Positions 43,638 through 52,345 of a stretch of 64,000 nt of DNA are shown one piece after another (the first letter of the stretch is position 1; each line of letters opens with the position of its first letter). Under the pieces are notes generated by a model. It had not been told where the DNA came from and did no database searches. It saw only the letters and a program-made list of their open reading frames with translations. The stretch spans positions 1,612,001-1,676,000 of the forward strand of contig NZ_SZYH01000001.1 in the NCBI RefSeq assembly GCF_005298175.1, written 5' to 3'. The position numbers were made by a program, and so were the translations under genes. This stretch comes from Marinobacter panjinensis. Lineage in GTDB: Bacteria > Pseudomonadota > Gammaproteobacteria > Pseudomonadales > Oleiphilaceae.

Positions 43638-44093
43638 TTACAGATACCGGCCACCGGCACCGATCGCCACTACAATCAGCCCAAGAATCAGGTTGGTGCC
43701 CACCAGCTTGCGGATCTGTCCCACCTGGCGCCCGCCTTCCTGGGGATCCTGATTGGCAACGGCCTGCTTCAGCCGCCGGAAGGGAGCAAAATAGACGTGG
43801 AAATACAGTAGGATCATCACAATCCCCAGCCCCTGCATGACGTGGATATGCCAGCCGGCACCAGCCATGCCACCAAATACGCTGAAAATCATCCAGTAAC
43901 CGGTCACCAGCAACAGGATCACGGCCGCCCATACCCACCGAAAAAACCGGGACAGGGTGTGACACCAAAGTACGCCCCGCTTTGATGCATCAATCACCTC
44001 GACCACCGCCGGCCGCATGGCCATGTAGGCGAAAAACATGCCGCCGACCCAGATCACGGCAGAGAGAACATGTAGAGCGATAGCCAGACTCAT
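43638..44093 (-). CDS. CopD-like four-helix membrane protein
   Basis: This 151-residue inner-membrane protein has four helices. The N-terminal Leu-His-Val-Leu-Ser-Ala-Val-Ile-Trp-Val-Gly-Gly-Met segment is the hallmark of the CopD/HemJ-like group, where the His may bind haem or copper. A second His-Val near residue 90 supports a cofactor site. The larger open frame to 44315 overlaps the potassium channel gene and is not supported. Its function is unproven; copper or haem handling is inferred from the family. Confidence 0.78.
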   Translation of the reverse strand: MSLAIALHVLSAVIWVGGMFFAYMAMRPAVVEVIDASKRGVLWCHTLSRFFRWVWAAVILLLVTGYWMIFSVFGGMAGAGWHIHVMQGLGIVMILLYFHVYFAPFRRLKQAVANQDPQEGGRQVGQIRKLVGTNLILGLIVVAIGAGGRYL

Positions 44094-44136
44094 AAAGCGA
44101 CTCCCGAATGAGAAATGTGTGTGATGAGTATAAGCT

Positions 44137-45018
44137 TTACCCGGAGCCACCCGGCTCGGGCTTCTCCTCATCAAGCCAGGTACCGCAATATTTGCAGTAG
44201 TTGGCGTCGGTTTCATGTCGATGTTTACCGCATCCCGGGCAGGCTTCATCGGAGTAACGTTCCGCCCGCAGGGCGCGAATAACTTCCGCGGAAAAAACGC
44301 CAACGGGAAGCGCAATGATCGAGTAGCCCGTCAGCATGATCATCATGGAAATGAACTGCCCCCAGGGAGTAACCGGCGTTATATCGCCATAGCCCACCGT
44401 CGTCAGTGTCACGATTCCCCAGTAAATGGATGTGGGAATACTGGTAAAGCCCGCTTCGGCCGGCTCAATGAGATAGAGAAACGAAGAGAAGATGGTCACG
44501 ACCATCAGCACTGTGAACAGAAAAAGCAGGATCTGGTCCCGGCTGCGAAGCAGAGCGTCCAACAGCAGGCGGCCCTCGCCCACTACCGTCATCATTTCCA
44601 GTACCCGGAACAGACGCAAGGTACGCAGCAAGCGCAATACGACGAGAGTCTGCGCACCCGGGAACAACAGTGCCAGCCAGGTAGGCAGAACGGCCAAAAC
44701 GTCGATAACTCCATAAAAGCTTTTCAGATAGAGCTTCGGCTTCTCCAGGCAATGAATACGCAGGCCGAGTTCAAGAGTGAACAGCAGTGTTACACCCCAT
44801 TCCAACACGTAAAAGAGCTCACCGAAGCGGGCATGATATTCCGGAACACTGTCCAGAAGAATAATCCCGACACTGAGGAATATAAGCAAAGCCAAACAAA
44901 CATCAAAGCCTTTGGCCAGGCGGGTGTCCGATTCGAAAATGATTTGAAACAGGCGCGTTTTGATCCCCAGGCCGCCCGGTTTTTCTGTCACGATCCAAGC
45001 TCCCTCTTTAACTGCCAT
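44137..45018 (-). CDS. Voltage-gated-type potassium channel with C-terminal zinc ribbon
   Basis: This 293-residue six-helix ion transporter has the selectivity filter Thr-Val-Gly-Tyr-Gly-Asp (about residue 210) between the last two helices. The fourth helix has regularly spaced arginines (Leu-Arg-Leu-Leu-Arg-Thr-Leu-Arg-Leu-Phe-Arg), the voltage-sensor pattern. After the pore a cytoplasmic tail carries a Cys-x-x-Cys ... Cys-x-x-Cys zinc ribbon (about 259-280). The ribbon is not part of the standard channel fold and may mediate binding to a partner. Confidence 0.87.
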   Translation of the reverse strand: MAVKEGAWIVTEKPGGLGIKTRLFQIIFESDTRLAKGFDVCLALLIFLSVGIILLDSVPEYHARFGELFYVLEWGVTLLFTLELGLRIHCLEKPKLYLKSFYGVIDVLAVLPTWLALLFPGAQTLVVLRLLRTLRLFRVLEMMTVVGEGRLLLDALLRSRDQILLFLFTVLMVVTIFSSFLYLIEPAEAGFTSIPTSIYWGIVTLTTVGYGDITPVTPWGQFISMMIMLTGYSIIALPVGVFSAEVIRALRAERYSDEACPGCGKHRHETDANYCKYCGTWLDEEKPEPGGSG

Positions 45019-45131
45019 TGAAAATCCGGCGATCCGGCTAATCCCGGAGCTACTAATCTTGAATACCCCCGTACAGCCCCCTTATACCGACTGTATACTC
45101 TACTCGTCTGATCGCCAATAAAAGAGCCGCC

Positions 45132-46145
45132 ATGACCATGATCGATTTCCGCAGCGATACCGTCACCCGCCCGACCGCAGAAATGCGCGATGCCATGGCC
45201 AGCGCCGAGGTGGGAGACGACGTTTATGGTGATGACCCAACCGTGAACAGCTTGCAGGCCTACGCAGCCGAACGGCTAGGCTTCGAAGCGGCCCTGTTTA
45301 CCGCCACGGGCACCCAGGCCAACCTTCTGGCGATCATGAGCCACTGTGGCCGGGGCGATGAATACCTCTGTGGCCAGTCGGCCCACAACTATCGTTACGA
45401 AGGCGGTGGCGCAGCCGTGCTTGGCAGCGTACAACCGCAACCGATCGAGAACGAGCCGGACGGCAGCATCAACCTCGAAAAAGCCAAATCCGCCATCAAG
45501 GCCGATGACTTCCATTTCGCCCCTACCCGCCTGCTCTCGCTGGAAAACACCATCGGTGGCAAAGTGTTGTCACTGGACTACCAGCGCCAGGCCCGCTCCT
45601 TGTGCGATGACCACAATCTGCTGCTGCACCTCGATGGTGCCCGGGTGTTCAATGCCGCGGTGAAATCCGACTGCGATGTCACCGAGATAACCAGACACTA
45701 CGATTCAGTCAGCGTCTGTCTCTCGAAAGGGCTGGGCGCACCGGTCGGGTCGCTGCTGCTGGGCACAAAAGCCTTTATTGGCCGCGCAACACGCCTGCGC
45801 AAAATGCTCGGTGGCGGCATGCGACAGGCCGGCATATTGGCCGCTGCCGGGCGAATCGCCCTGGAGCAGGGGCCGCTGCGGCTGTTTGAAGATCATGAAA
45901 ACGCCGAATACCTGAGTGCCGGCCTGGCCGGAATTCCGCAATTGGACATCAACCCAGCCAGCACCCAGACCAACATCGTCTACGCCCGCTGCCGGTCTGG
46001 CAGGGCCGAGCAACTGCGCGACTATCTGGGTGACCAGGGCATCCTGATTACAGCGGGAGTCCCCATCCGCTTCGTGACGCATCTGGATGTGAACCGGCAG
46101 GATGTGGAGAGGTTGTTAGGCGCCATTCGGCGGTTTTACGAATAG
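45132..46145 (+). CDS. ltaE: Low-specificity L-threonine aldolase
   Basis: This is a 337-residue PLP-dependent fold-type I enzyme that splits threonine or allo-threonine into glycine and acetaldehyde. The PLP lysine is Lys199 in Ser-Val-Cys-Leu-Ser-Lys-Gly-Leu-Gly-Ala-Pro. The N-terminal Asp-Phe-Arg-Ser-Asp-Thr-Val-Thr motif and the His-Leu-Asp-Gly-Ala-Arg segment (about 166-171) are diagnostic. A TATACT at 45094-45099 could be its -10 box, but no matching -35 box is seen. The gene is monocistronic. Confidence 0.92.
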   Translation: MTMIDFRSDTVTRPTAEMRDAMASAEVGDDVYGDDPTVNSLQAYAAERLGFEAALFTATGTQANLLAIMSHCGRGDEYLCGQSAHNYRYEGGGAAVLGSVQPQPIENEPDGSINLEKAKSAIKADDFHFAPTRLLSLENTIGGKVLSLDYQRQARSLCDDHNLLLHLDGARVFNAAVKSDCDVTEITRHYDSVSVCLSKGLGAPVGSLLLGTKAFIGRATRLRKMLGGGMRQAGILAAAGRIALEQGPLRLFEDHENAEYLSAGLAGIPQLDINPASTQTNIVYARCRSGRAEQLRDYLGDQGILITAGVPIRFVTHLDVNRQDVERLLGAIRRFYE

Positions 46146-46263
46146 TGCGAGCCAATCCGCATGGCCATGCAGGCGGACAACCCATTGCGATAATGGCGGC
46201 TATACTGCCTGTTACACACCATCGAGAAATTGGCGAATTATCGGGTATCAGCAAGGAGCACTT

Positions 46264-48174
46264 ATGAAACCGTTTCGAATGAACAAACACGGAAAACTGG
46301 TATTCCCCTCAAGCATCTTTACCGAGCTCGACTTTTCGATCATCACCGATCTCGACCAGTTGAAGGCGATTATTCGGCGCGACTTCGAAGTGAAAGCGCC
46401 GACCGGTACCGAAATCGCCGAGCGGGCAGCTGCGGGAAGCTATGCGACGCGCTACGATCTGTTGCGCGACATTGGTTTGCACCTTTTCTGGGCGAATCGT
46501 TACGCACTGGTGATGTACCAAAAGCAGCCGATGCGCTGGCGCGATGTCCCGCGGAACCGCGACGATGTCTTCGTGCCTCTGCTGCAGCCCTGGGAGGGGC
46601 GGGCAGCCAAGACCGCAACAGTCCGCGAGGCCTACACGAAACTGCCGGAAAAGTGGAACGCAACAGCTGAAGACGAACTGTTCGCCCTGCTCTTCGACTG
46701 CTTCTCAAACAAGCTCTATCACGCAACGTCATTGCCGCCGATAAAAGCAACGATTGCCGAGGCGCTCGCCACTGCCGGTTCCATGACAACCACCCTCGGC
46801 AACTACGATCCCGACCACCAGCGCTATAGCGTTGACGACATACTTGATGTCTCAGACGAACAGGCCGAACTCGAGGCGCTACGGCGCTGGTCAATGGTGC
46901 TGCATAATCAACAGCCATGGGACCGCAGTCAGGCAAGACTGAAACCGTTGGCCGAGATGCAGGATGACGATATCGTCGTGCTGTTCTATCCGAAAAACCG
47001 CCACGTGCTGGAATTCATCAACCGCGAAAAGAAGGGCACCACCGTTGCCCGGCAGGCACCGACGCCGGATCCTGCCGTTGAGCCCGTGAGGCCCTACCCA
47101 CCGACAGTGATCGGTGACAATTCGCCGATCCAGCCGAAGATCGAGGCGCTGGCCGTCCGCAAAGGTGAGGTCACCTGCTCAAACGAGGATGTGGTGCGCA
47201 ATTCGCCGTCCTCGTGGTCGCCGATGAGCGCGAAGGAAATCGCTGACAAAACCGGCATCGAGCGGCGCCGTTATACCGCCGAGCCACTGGAGAATATCGC
47301 CCTTGAGGCCGCGCGGGCAGCCCTCAAGCATGCCGGTCGTGGGGCCGAGGAGATCGGTGCGGTGCTGTTCTGCTCCTGTACCTCAAGCCGACTGATCCCG
47401 TCGACCGCCACCTGGCTCTCCGGCCAGCTGGGCATCCTGCAGACCCATTGCTCCGCCGACATCGTCGCGGCCTGCGCCGGCTTTCCCTATGGCGTCGCCG
47501 AAGCGGTCCGCCTGCTGGGGGAGATCGAACGTCCGGTCCTTCTGGTCATGGCCGAGAAATTCTCGGACAAGATCGGCAATGCCCGGCCGTCGCGGATGAT
47601 CTTCGGCGACGGGGCCGCCGCAGTGGTGATCGCGCCGTCCGACGGTGAACGAGACATTCATGTGGTCCAGACCTATGCAAGCGGGCCGGCAAGCCAGGTG
47701 AACTCGATCATCTGGCCGAATCACGATTTCGACAACGACATCACCGTCTATGGCCCCGAGGTCAAGGCGCTGGTCAAGCGCTACCTGAACCAGATGATGG
47801 GCGAGCTGACCGATCTTGGACTCGAGATCGACATCATCGTGCCCCATCAGGCCAATAAGACCATGATCATCGAGATCGCCGAGCAGCAGGGGATTGACGC
47901 CAAAGACATTTACTTCAATATCTCCGAAGTCGGCAACGCTTCTGCGGCGAGCATCCCGATCGCACTCGCAGACGCCGTCTTCGACGGGGCGATCAACAAA
48001 CGGTCGCTGGTTTTCGCCCCGGGCTTCGGCGCCGGAGCTGTCGGTGGCTACGTTATCCTGTCGCTGGAACCGGAGATGGTTGCGCCGGAGGTGACCAAAG
48101 CCCTCGCCATGGGCCCATCGTTAACGAAAGCGCATTCCTCAATTGAAGACATCAAGGAGGCGTTCAATACGTAA
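46264..48174 (+). CDS. KAS III-type 3-oxoacyl synthase with long uncharacterised N-terminal domain
   Basis: This is a 636-residue protein. Residues 1 to about 280 match no family I know: a mainly helical region with many Trp and Arg residues, then a Pro-rich linker (about 265-285). Residues about 290-615 are a ketoacyl-ACP synthase III fold with a complete triad: Cys404 in Val-Ala-Ala-Cys-Ala-Gly, His528 in Pro-His-Gln-Ala-Asn and Asn558 in Val-Gly-Asn-Ala-Ser. It should condense an acyl thioester with a malonyl or other extender unit. AAGGAG precedes the ATG. Heavy use of TCG, ATC and GCG codons looks unlike its neighbours and suggests transfer, possibly from an alphaproteobacterium. No fab or polyketide partner is nearby. 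Confidence 0.82.
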   Translation: MKPFRMNKHGKLVFPSSIFTELDFSIITDLDQLKAIIRRDFEVKAPTGTEIAERAAAGSYATRYDLLRDIGLHLFWANRYALVMYQKQPMRWRDVPRNRDDVFVPLLQPWEGRAAKTATVREAYTKLPEKWNATAEDELFALLFDCFSNKLYHATSLPPIKATIAEALATAGSMTTTLGNYDPDHQRYSVDDILDVSDEQAELEALRRWSMVLHNQQPWDRSQARLKPLAEMQDDDIVVLFYPKNRHVLEFINREKKGTTVARQAPTPDPAVEPVRPYPPTVIGDNSPIQPKIEALAVRKGEVTCSNEDVVRNSPSSWSPMSAKEIADKTGIERRRYTAEPLENIALEAARAALKHAGRGAEEIGAVLFCSCTSSRLIPSTATWLSGQLGILQTHCSADIVAACAGFPYGVAEAVRLLGEIERPVLLVMAEKFSDKIGNARPSRMIFGDGAAAVVIAPSDGERDIHVVQTYASGPASQVNSIIWPNHDFDNDITVYGPEVKALVKRYLNQMMGELTDLGLEIDIIVPHQANKTMIIEIAEQQGIDAKDIYFNISEVGNASAASIPIALADAVFDGAINKRSLVFAPGFGAGAVGGYVILSLEPEMVAPEVTKALAMGPSLTKAHSSIEDIKEAFNT

Positions 48175-48193
48175 ATCGCGTCAGGAGAAGCGC

Positions 48194-48247
48194 ATGGTTC
48201 ACGCGGTTGGTGACGACTCAGGCGGGTCGCACCCGGTGATCACTTAG
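48194..48247 (+). pseudogene. Probable truncated start of a gene following the KAS III gene
   Basis: AGGAG lies eight bases before an ATG, 20 bases after the KAS III stop, but the frame ends after 17 codons inside the opposite-strand amrS gene. The well-placed ribosome site suggests a second operon gene once began here and was lost at a junction near 48215-48250. A chance match is the alternative. Confidence 0.3.
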
Positions 48248-49324
48248 CCGCACCGGCTGTCTCCGCGCGCCCCAATGCCCTGGCGGGCCTTCAAATACAC
48301 CGGCACAGGCGGTACCGCAAGACTTGCATTGGCCGTCATCGGTCAGGTTCCAGGCGCCTAACACATACCAGTCGCGGCCAATCAGCAGTTCGCCGCAGCT
48401 GTGGCAATAGGTGCTGCCGCCTGAGTTATCATGCACATTGCCGGTGTAGGCGTAGCGAACGCCATTATCCATGGCAATCTTACGGGCCCGGGTCAGAGTC
48501 TCTGGCGGGGTTGGCGGGGTATCCATCATTTTCCAGTCCGGATGGAATGCGGTGAAGTGCATGGGTACGTCCGGTCCCAGCCTCTCCACCACCCACTGGG
48601 TCATCTCATTCAGCTCCTGCTCCGAATCATTTTCGCCCGGGATGAGCAGGGTGGTCAGTTCCAGCCATACGCTGGTTTCGTGTTTTATGTATTCGAGGGT
48701 TTCCAGAACCGGTTGCAGATGTCCACCGGTAACCTTGTGGTAGAAGCGCTCGGTGAAGGCTTTGAGATCAACGTTGGCGGCATCCATGTACCGGTAGAAT
48801 TCCCGGCGGGGTTCTTCGGTGACGTATCCTGCCGTTACCGCAACCGAGCGCACACCCACCGCATGGCACGCACTGGCCACATCAACGGCGTATTCGTGAA
48901 AAATGACCGGGTCGTTGTACGTAAACGCGACGCTTTTGCAGCCCAGGGTCAGGGCGGCACGGGCAATGTCTTCGGGGCTGGCCTGGTCTGCCAGTTCATC
49001 GGTTTCCCGGGACTTGGTCATGTCCCAGTTCTGGCAGAATTTGCAGGCCAGATTGCAGCCTGCAGTGCCAAACGAAAGGGTCGGGGTGCCGGGCAGAAAA
49101 TGGTTCAGGGGCTTCTTTTCGATCGGGTCGATGCAGTAACCACTGGAGCGCCCATAGGTGGTGAGAACCATCGTATCGTTGAGGCGTCCACGAACGAAGC
49201 AAAGTCCTCGCTGGCCTTCGTGCAGTTTGCAAAATCTCGGGCAAAGGTCGCACTGGATGCGGCCGTCATCAAGCCAGTGCCAGAACCCGACCTCGCGGCC
49301 CTGAAGAACCGGTATATCGCCCAC
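48218..49324 (-). CDS. amrS: AmmeMemoRadiSam system radical SAM enzyme
   Basis: This radical SAM protein has about 368 residues from a GTG with GAGGGG seven bases upstream. The frame is open to a TTG at 49396, which has no ribosome site. The 4Fe-4S cluster motif Cys90-x3-Cys94-x2-Cys97 is clear. An earlier Cys-Asp-Leu-Cys-Pro-Arg-Phe-Cys segment (25-32) is typical of AmrS, as is the C-terminal Cys-x2-Cys ... Cys-x2-Cys region that may bind another metal. The system is named from co-occurring AMMECR1, Memo and radical SAM genes; its reaction is unknown. It is divergent from amrB with an 87-base spacer. Confidence 0.88.
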   Translation of the reverse strand: MGDIPVLQGREVGFWHWLDDGRIQCDLCPRFCKLHEGQRGLCFVRGRLNDTMVLTTYGRSSGYCIDPIEKKPLNHFLPGTPTLSFGTAGCNLACKFCQNWDMTKSRETDELADQASPEDIARAALTLGCKSVAFTYNDPVIFHEYAVDVASACHAVGVRSVAVTAGYVTEEPRREFYRYMDAANVDLKAFTERFYHKVTGGHLQPVLETLEYIKHETSVWLELTTLLIPGENDSEQELNEMTQWVVERLGPDVPMHFTAFHPDWKMMDTPPTPPETLTRARKIAMDNGVRYAYTGNVHDNSGGSTYCHSCGELLIGRDWYVLGAWNLTDDGQCKSCGTACAGVFEGPPGHWGARRQPVRLSDHRVRPA

Positions 49325-49411
49325 GGTGAGACCCCTCGCAATTTCGCTTCCGAATCGCCTCAAATAATCTATAGTTTCTTCACGAGGGTGTGTCAAAGCA
49401 GGTGATCAGCT

Positions 49412-50254
49412 ATGTCGGGCAACATACGAAAAGCCGCTGTTGCGGGTATGTTCTATCCGGACGATCCTGCCCAGCTCAGAGCCGTGGTGGACGGTTTCCT
49501 TTCACAGGTACCTGTGGAAGGGCCGGCTCCCAAGGCCATTATTGTTCCCCATGCCGGATACCAGTTTTCCGGCCCGGTTGCAGCTAGCGCTTATGCACAG
49601 CTTGCGCCACTTCGTGACCGCATACACAGGGTGGTACTTCTGGGACCTTCCCATCGCGTACCCCTCAGAGGCATTGCTGCGCCGACCTGGGATTTCTTCG
49701 AGACGCCGCTGGGCAATGTCGAGGTAGATCAGGGCACGTTGGCCAGGCTGCAGTCCTTGCCCCAGGTTGGCTATCTGGATTCGCCTCACCAGCTTGAACA
49801 CAGTCTGGAGGTGCATCTGCCGTTCCTGCAGTCGGTGTTTGAGCGCTTTACCCTGGTGCCGCTAGTTGTAGGAGAAACGTCCCCTGGGGAAGTGTCCGAG
49901 GTGCTGGAAACACTCTGGGGCGGCGATGAAACCCTGATTGTGGTCAGTTCCGATCTGAGTCACTACCACAGCTATCCGGTTGCCAAGGAGTTGGACAGCA
50001 ATACCACCAGAAACATCGAGACTCTGGACTACCGCCATATCGGATACGACGATGCCTGCGGGCGAAACCCGGTTAACGGACTGTTGTATCTGGCAGAGAA
50101 AAGAGGCCTGAAAGTAACCACCCTGGACCTGCGCAATTCCGGTGACACGGCCGGGCCGAGGGACCGGGTAGTCGGCTACGGTGCCTATGCCATAACCCTT
50201 GGCACGGGTGAGAAACACGTAGCCATTGATCGGGATGCCGTTGACATGTCCTGA
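49412..50254 (+). CDS. amrB: AmmeMemoRadiSam system protein B (Memo family)
   Basis: This 280-residue Memo-like protein has an N-terminal Arg-x-x-Ala-Val-Ala-Gly-x-Phe-Tyr-Pro segment, the family hallmark. The metal-site histidines are His48 in Val-Pro-His-Ala-Gly-Tyr and one in a Pro-Ser-His segment near residue 81. A Ser-Ser-Asp-Leu-Ser-His-Tyr segment lies near 180. Memo proteins have a dioxygenase-like fold with unclear activity. AGGTGA precedes the ATG. Protein A (AMMECR1 domain), often fused or adjacent, is missing here. A 655-residue gene follows after 23 bases. Confidence 0.9.
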   Translation: MSGNIRKAAVAGMFYPDDPAQLRAVVDGFLSQVPVEGPAPKAIIVPHAGYQFSGPVAASAYAQLAPLRDRIHRVVLLGPSHRVPLRGIAAPTWDFFETPLGNVEVDQGTLARLQSLPQVGYLDSPHQLEHSLEVHLPFLQSVFERFTLVPLVVGETSPGEVSEVLETLWGGDETLIVVSSDLSHYHSYPVAKELDSNTTRNIETLDYRHIGYDDACGRNPVNGLLYLAEKRGLKVTTLDLRNSGDTAGPRDRVVGYGAYAITLGTGEKHVAIDRDAVDMS

Positions 50255-50277
50255 AGTTCACTGAAGGATAGGACAGT

Positions 50278-52245
50278 ATGACCAGAGCCAACCACGAACC
50301 CGAAAACCTGAAGCCACTTGACGCGGCCATCGACCGCCTTGCTGAAACCAATGCCATCGAGGGCGTCTCGCCTGTATTCGAGGTGATTGAGGCGGCAAAA
50401 CCCCTGATGCTCAGCCCGGAAGGTCTGGAAGCGCTTTACGAACGCGTCCCGGCCATTGAGTCGGCCGGATTCTTTGGTGGAAGCGATTGGGACTATCCAC
50501 AGACACTGGTGCCCTCCCTGGCCGCACGCACGATTCGCCACGGGGAACCCGCTGCAACACTGGTTGAAAGCCTGAGCCAGATTCGCCTTCTGGCGGTAGC
50601 CAAAGGCGATTACTCCCACCCGTCTATCTCGGCAGAACACGCCCGTCACTTTCTCGCACAGGTACTGGCGATGAATCTCGATCTGGTGGTCAATGATCTC
50701 CAGGAGAGCGACCGGCTGCGGCCCGATCAGCTCGGCTACACCGTTCAGAACCTCTACCACTACTTGCTGCAGCACCTGGGCTACGAAAACCTCCTGGAAG
50801 ATCTGGTAGCCGAAGTGTGGCGGATTCTGGAGCAGCGTCCCGTCCAGGTAGCGGGCGTTAAACACATGGTGACCCAGATAGCGGTCTGCCTGGAAAAGCC
50901 GGACACACTGGGTGGCGAAGTCAGTGACAACGCGGTGCAACTGATCAACGCCGTGTTCAGCCCCACCGAGGGTTGCCGGGAAGATCCCGGCTTTGATGTC
51001 TATACTGAGCGCCTCGCGGACATGGACGATGCCACCCTGCTAAAGGAGGCCATCGCCTTTGCCCAGGCCATGCACTCTACCGGCCTGGTATCCGCTTACA
51101 TGCCGGTCTTCATACGCTATCTGCGAAGCCGCTGGAACGAGCTGATTCCAACAGCCCTGGGGCTGAGTTACACGGGTGCCGACGCGTTTCACTGCTATCC
51201 CGCGTTGATTCATCGCCTGATTGACGACGCCCTGTTTCCAGAGACCAGCCAGTGTGCCTATGGCCTGGCTATGATGCTCGAGCGGGGCATTCTCTACTCG
51301 CCTCCGGTGGCGCCGTCCCTGTGGCGCCAGATACGCCTGCCGCTCTGCGACGCTGCGGCCGAGAAGATTGTGGCCGTATTCGGCAGCAGCCGCTCCCCCG
51401 AATGCTTTCTGCTCGCCGACGTGCTCAATGTGCTGGGGCGCCCGCTGGGCATCGGACAGGGAAACTATCCCACCTGCCAGTCCACGCGCGCCCTGTCCAT
51501 GTGGGCCTACAACATGCCGGCGGAACTGCTTCGGATCCTTGCCTGGGCGGCGCGCGACGATGAAATCGTGATGCGCTTTGAAGGCAACAGCATATCCTCG
51601 CGGGAACTCGGCGCAGGACTTGCCACCGAGCCACCGGTGGATGTGGATGCGGTCTCCCTGCTGACGGTGCCGCACCTGGATCGCATCTATTTTGAAATGG
51701 GTCGACGCAGTGTCGGGCGCGGAGAAGATCCACACAAATGGGTCAACTCAGAATTCCATGGCGACCAGGTCGGCCACGGATTTCGCATTGCCGTCGACGT
51801 TTTTACGGGTAGCCTTAAAGACTTCGACGGGTTTATTCGCGATTTTTATGCCGCCTACCACCCTTTCTACAACGGCAACATCCCTGTCATCAATCCGCAG
51901 CCGGCCGGTATTGCGGTGACCGACAGCGCCACACGCTTTCTTGGCTGGCACGCCATCACCATCCAGCGGCTGGCACTGGATTCGGACAAGATCATGCGCG
52001 TCTATTTTTTCAATCCTAACAACGACAGCGGGCAGGACTGGGGCCAAGGCATCGTCACCTCAACCCACGGCCACAACGAGCGGTATGGCGAAGCCTCGCT
52101 GCCGGTGGCCGAGTTCGTCTCGCGCCTGTATGTCTTTCACTATGACCCGCTCGAAAAGGGTGAGCCGGGCAATGTCCCAGCCGATGACGTCAACCGTGCC
52201 ATGGACCTGGCGAAAACCAGTTGGGCGGCGGGGCGCCAGGCTTAA
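50278..52245 (+). CDS. Uncharacterised protein with a papain-like Gln-Cys-His-Asn arrangement
   Basis: This 655-residue cytoplasmic protein belongs to no family I know. Residues 1-300 are helical. In the second half I see Gln394 six residues before Cys400 in Gly-Gln-Gly-Asn-Tyr-Pro-Thr-Cys. Later come His558 in Gly-Trp-His-Ala-Ile-Thr-Ile and Asn579 in Tyr-Phe-Phe-Asn-Pro-Asn, with a Trp nine residues on. This matches the oxyanion Gln, nucleophile Cys, His and Asn order and spacing of papain-fold cysteine peptidases such as calpains. The call rests on these motifs only. A good AAGGATAGGA site precedes the ATG. Its neighbours are amrB upstream and an amidoligase and a zinc hydrolase downstream. 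Confidence 0.6.
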   Translation: MTRANHEPENLKPLDAAIDRLAETNAIEGVSPVFEVIEAAKPLMLSPEGLEALYERVPAIESAGFFGGSDWDYPQTLVPSLAARTIRHGEPAATLVESLSQIRLLAVAKGDYSHPSISAEHARHFLAQVLAMNLDLVVNDLQESDRLRPDQLGYTVQNLYHYLLQHLGYENLLEDLVAEVWRILEQRPVQVAGVKHMVTQIAVCLEKPDTLGGEVSDNAVQLINAVFSPTEGCREDPGFDVYTERLADMDDATLLKEAIAFAQAMHSTGLVSAYMPVFIRYLRSRWNELIPTALGLSYTGADAFHCYPALIHRLIDDALFPETSQCAYGLAMMLERGILYSPPVAPSLWRQIRLPLCDAAAEKIVAVFGSSRSPECFLLADVLNVLGRPLGIGQGNYPTCQSTRALSMWAYNMPAELLRILAWAARDDEIVMRFEGNSISSRELGAGLATEPPVDVDAVSLLTVPHLDRIYFEMGRRSVGRGEDPHKWVNSEFHGDQVGHGFRIAVDVFTGSLKDFDGFIRDFYAAYHPFYNGNIPVINPQPAGIAVTDSATRFLGWHAITIQRLALDSDKIMRVYFFNPNNDSGQDWGQGIVTSTHGHNERYGEASLPVAEFVSRLYVFHYDPLEKGEPGNVPADDVNRAMDLAKTSWAAGRQA

Positions 52246-52345
52246 AGATCACGCGCCTCCCAAGTCCGGTTTTTCCTTAATTTCCATGAAAGAATCCCAG
52301 AACTGACTACTATCAAAGTAAGTTAACGCCAGAGTCGACGTTGCC

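Noticed and set aside
44215..45021. 268-codon open frame on the plus strand
   Set aside because: It is antisense to the potassium channel gene; low-complexity Gln/Lys-rich translation.
45059..45099. Possible promoter of ltaE with TTGAAT and TATACT
   Set aside because: The boxes are 29 bases apart, too far for a sigma-70 promoter; only the -10 box is plausible.
48431..49405. 324-codon open frame on the plus strand
   Set aside because: It is antisense to amrS, whose radical SAM motif is clear.
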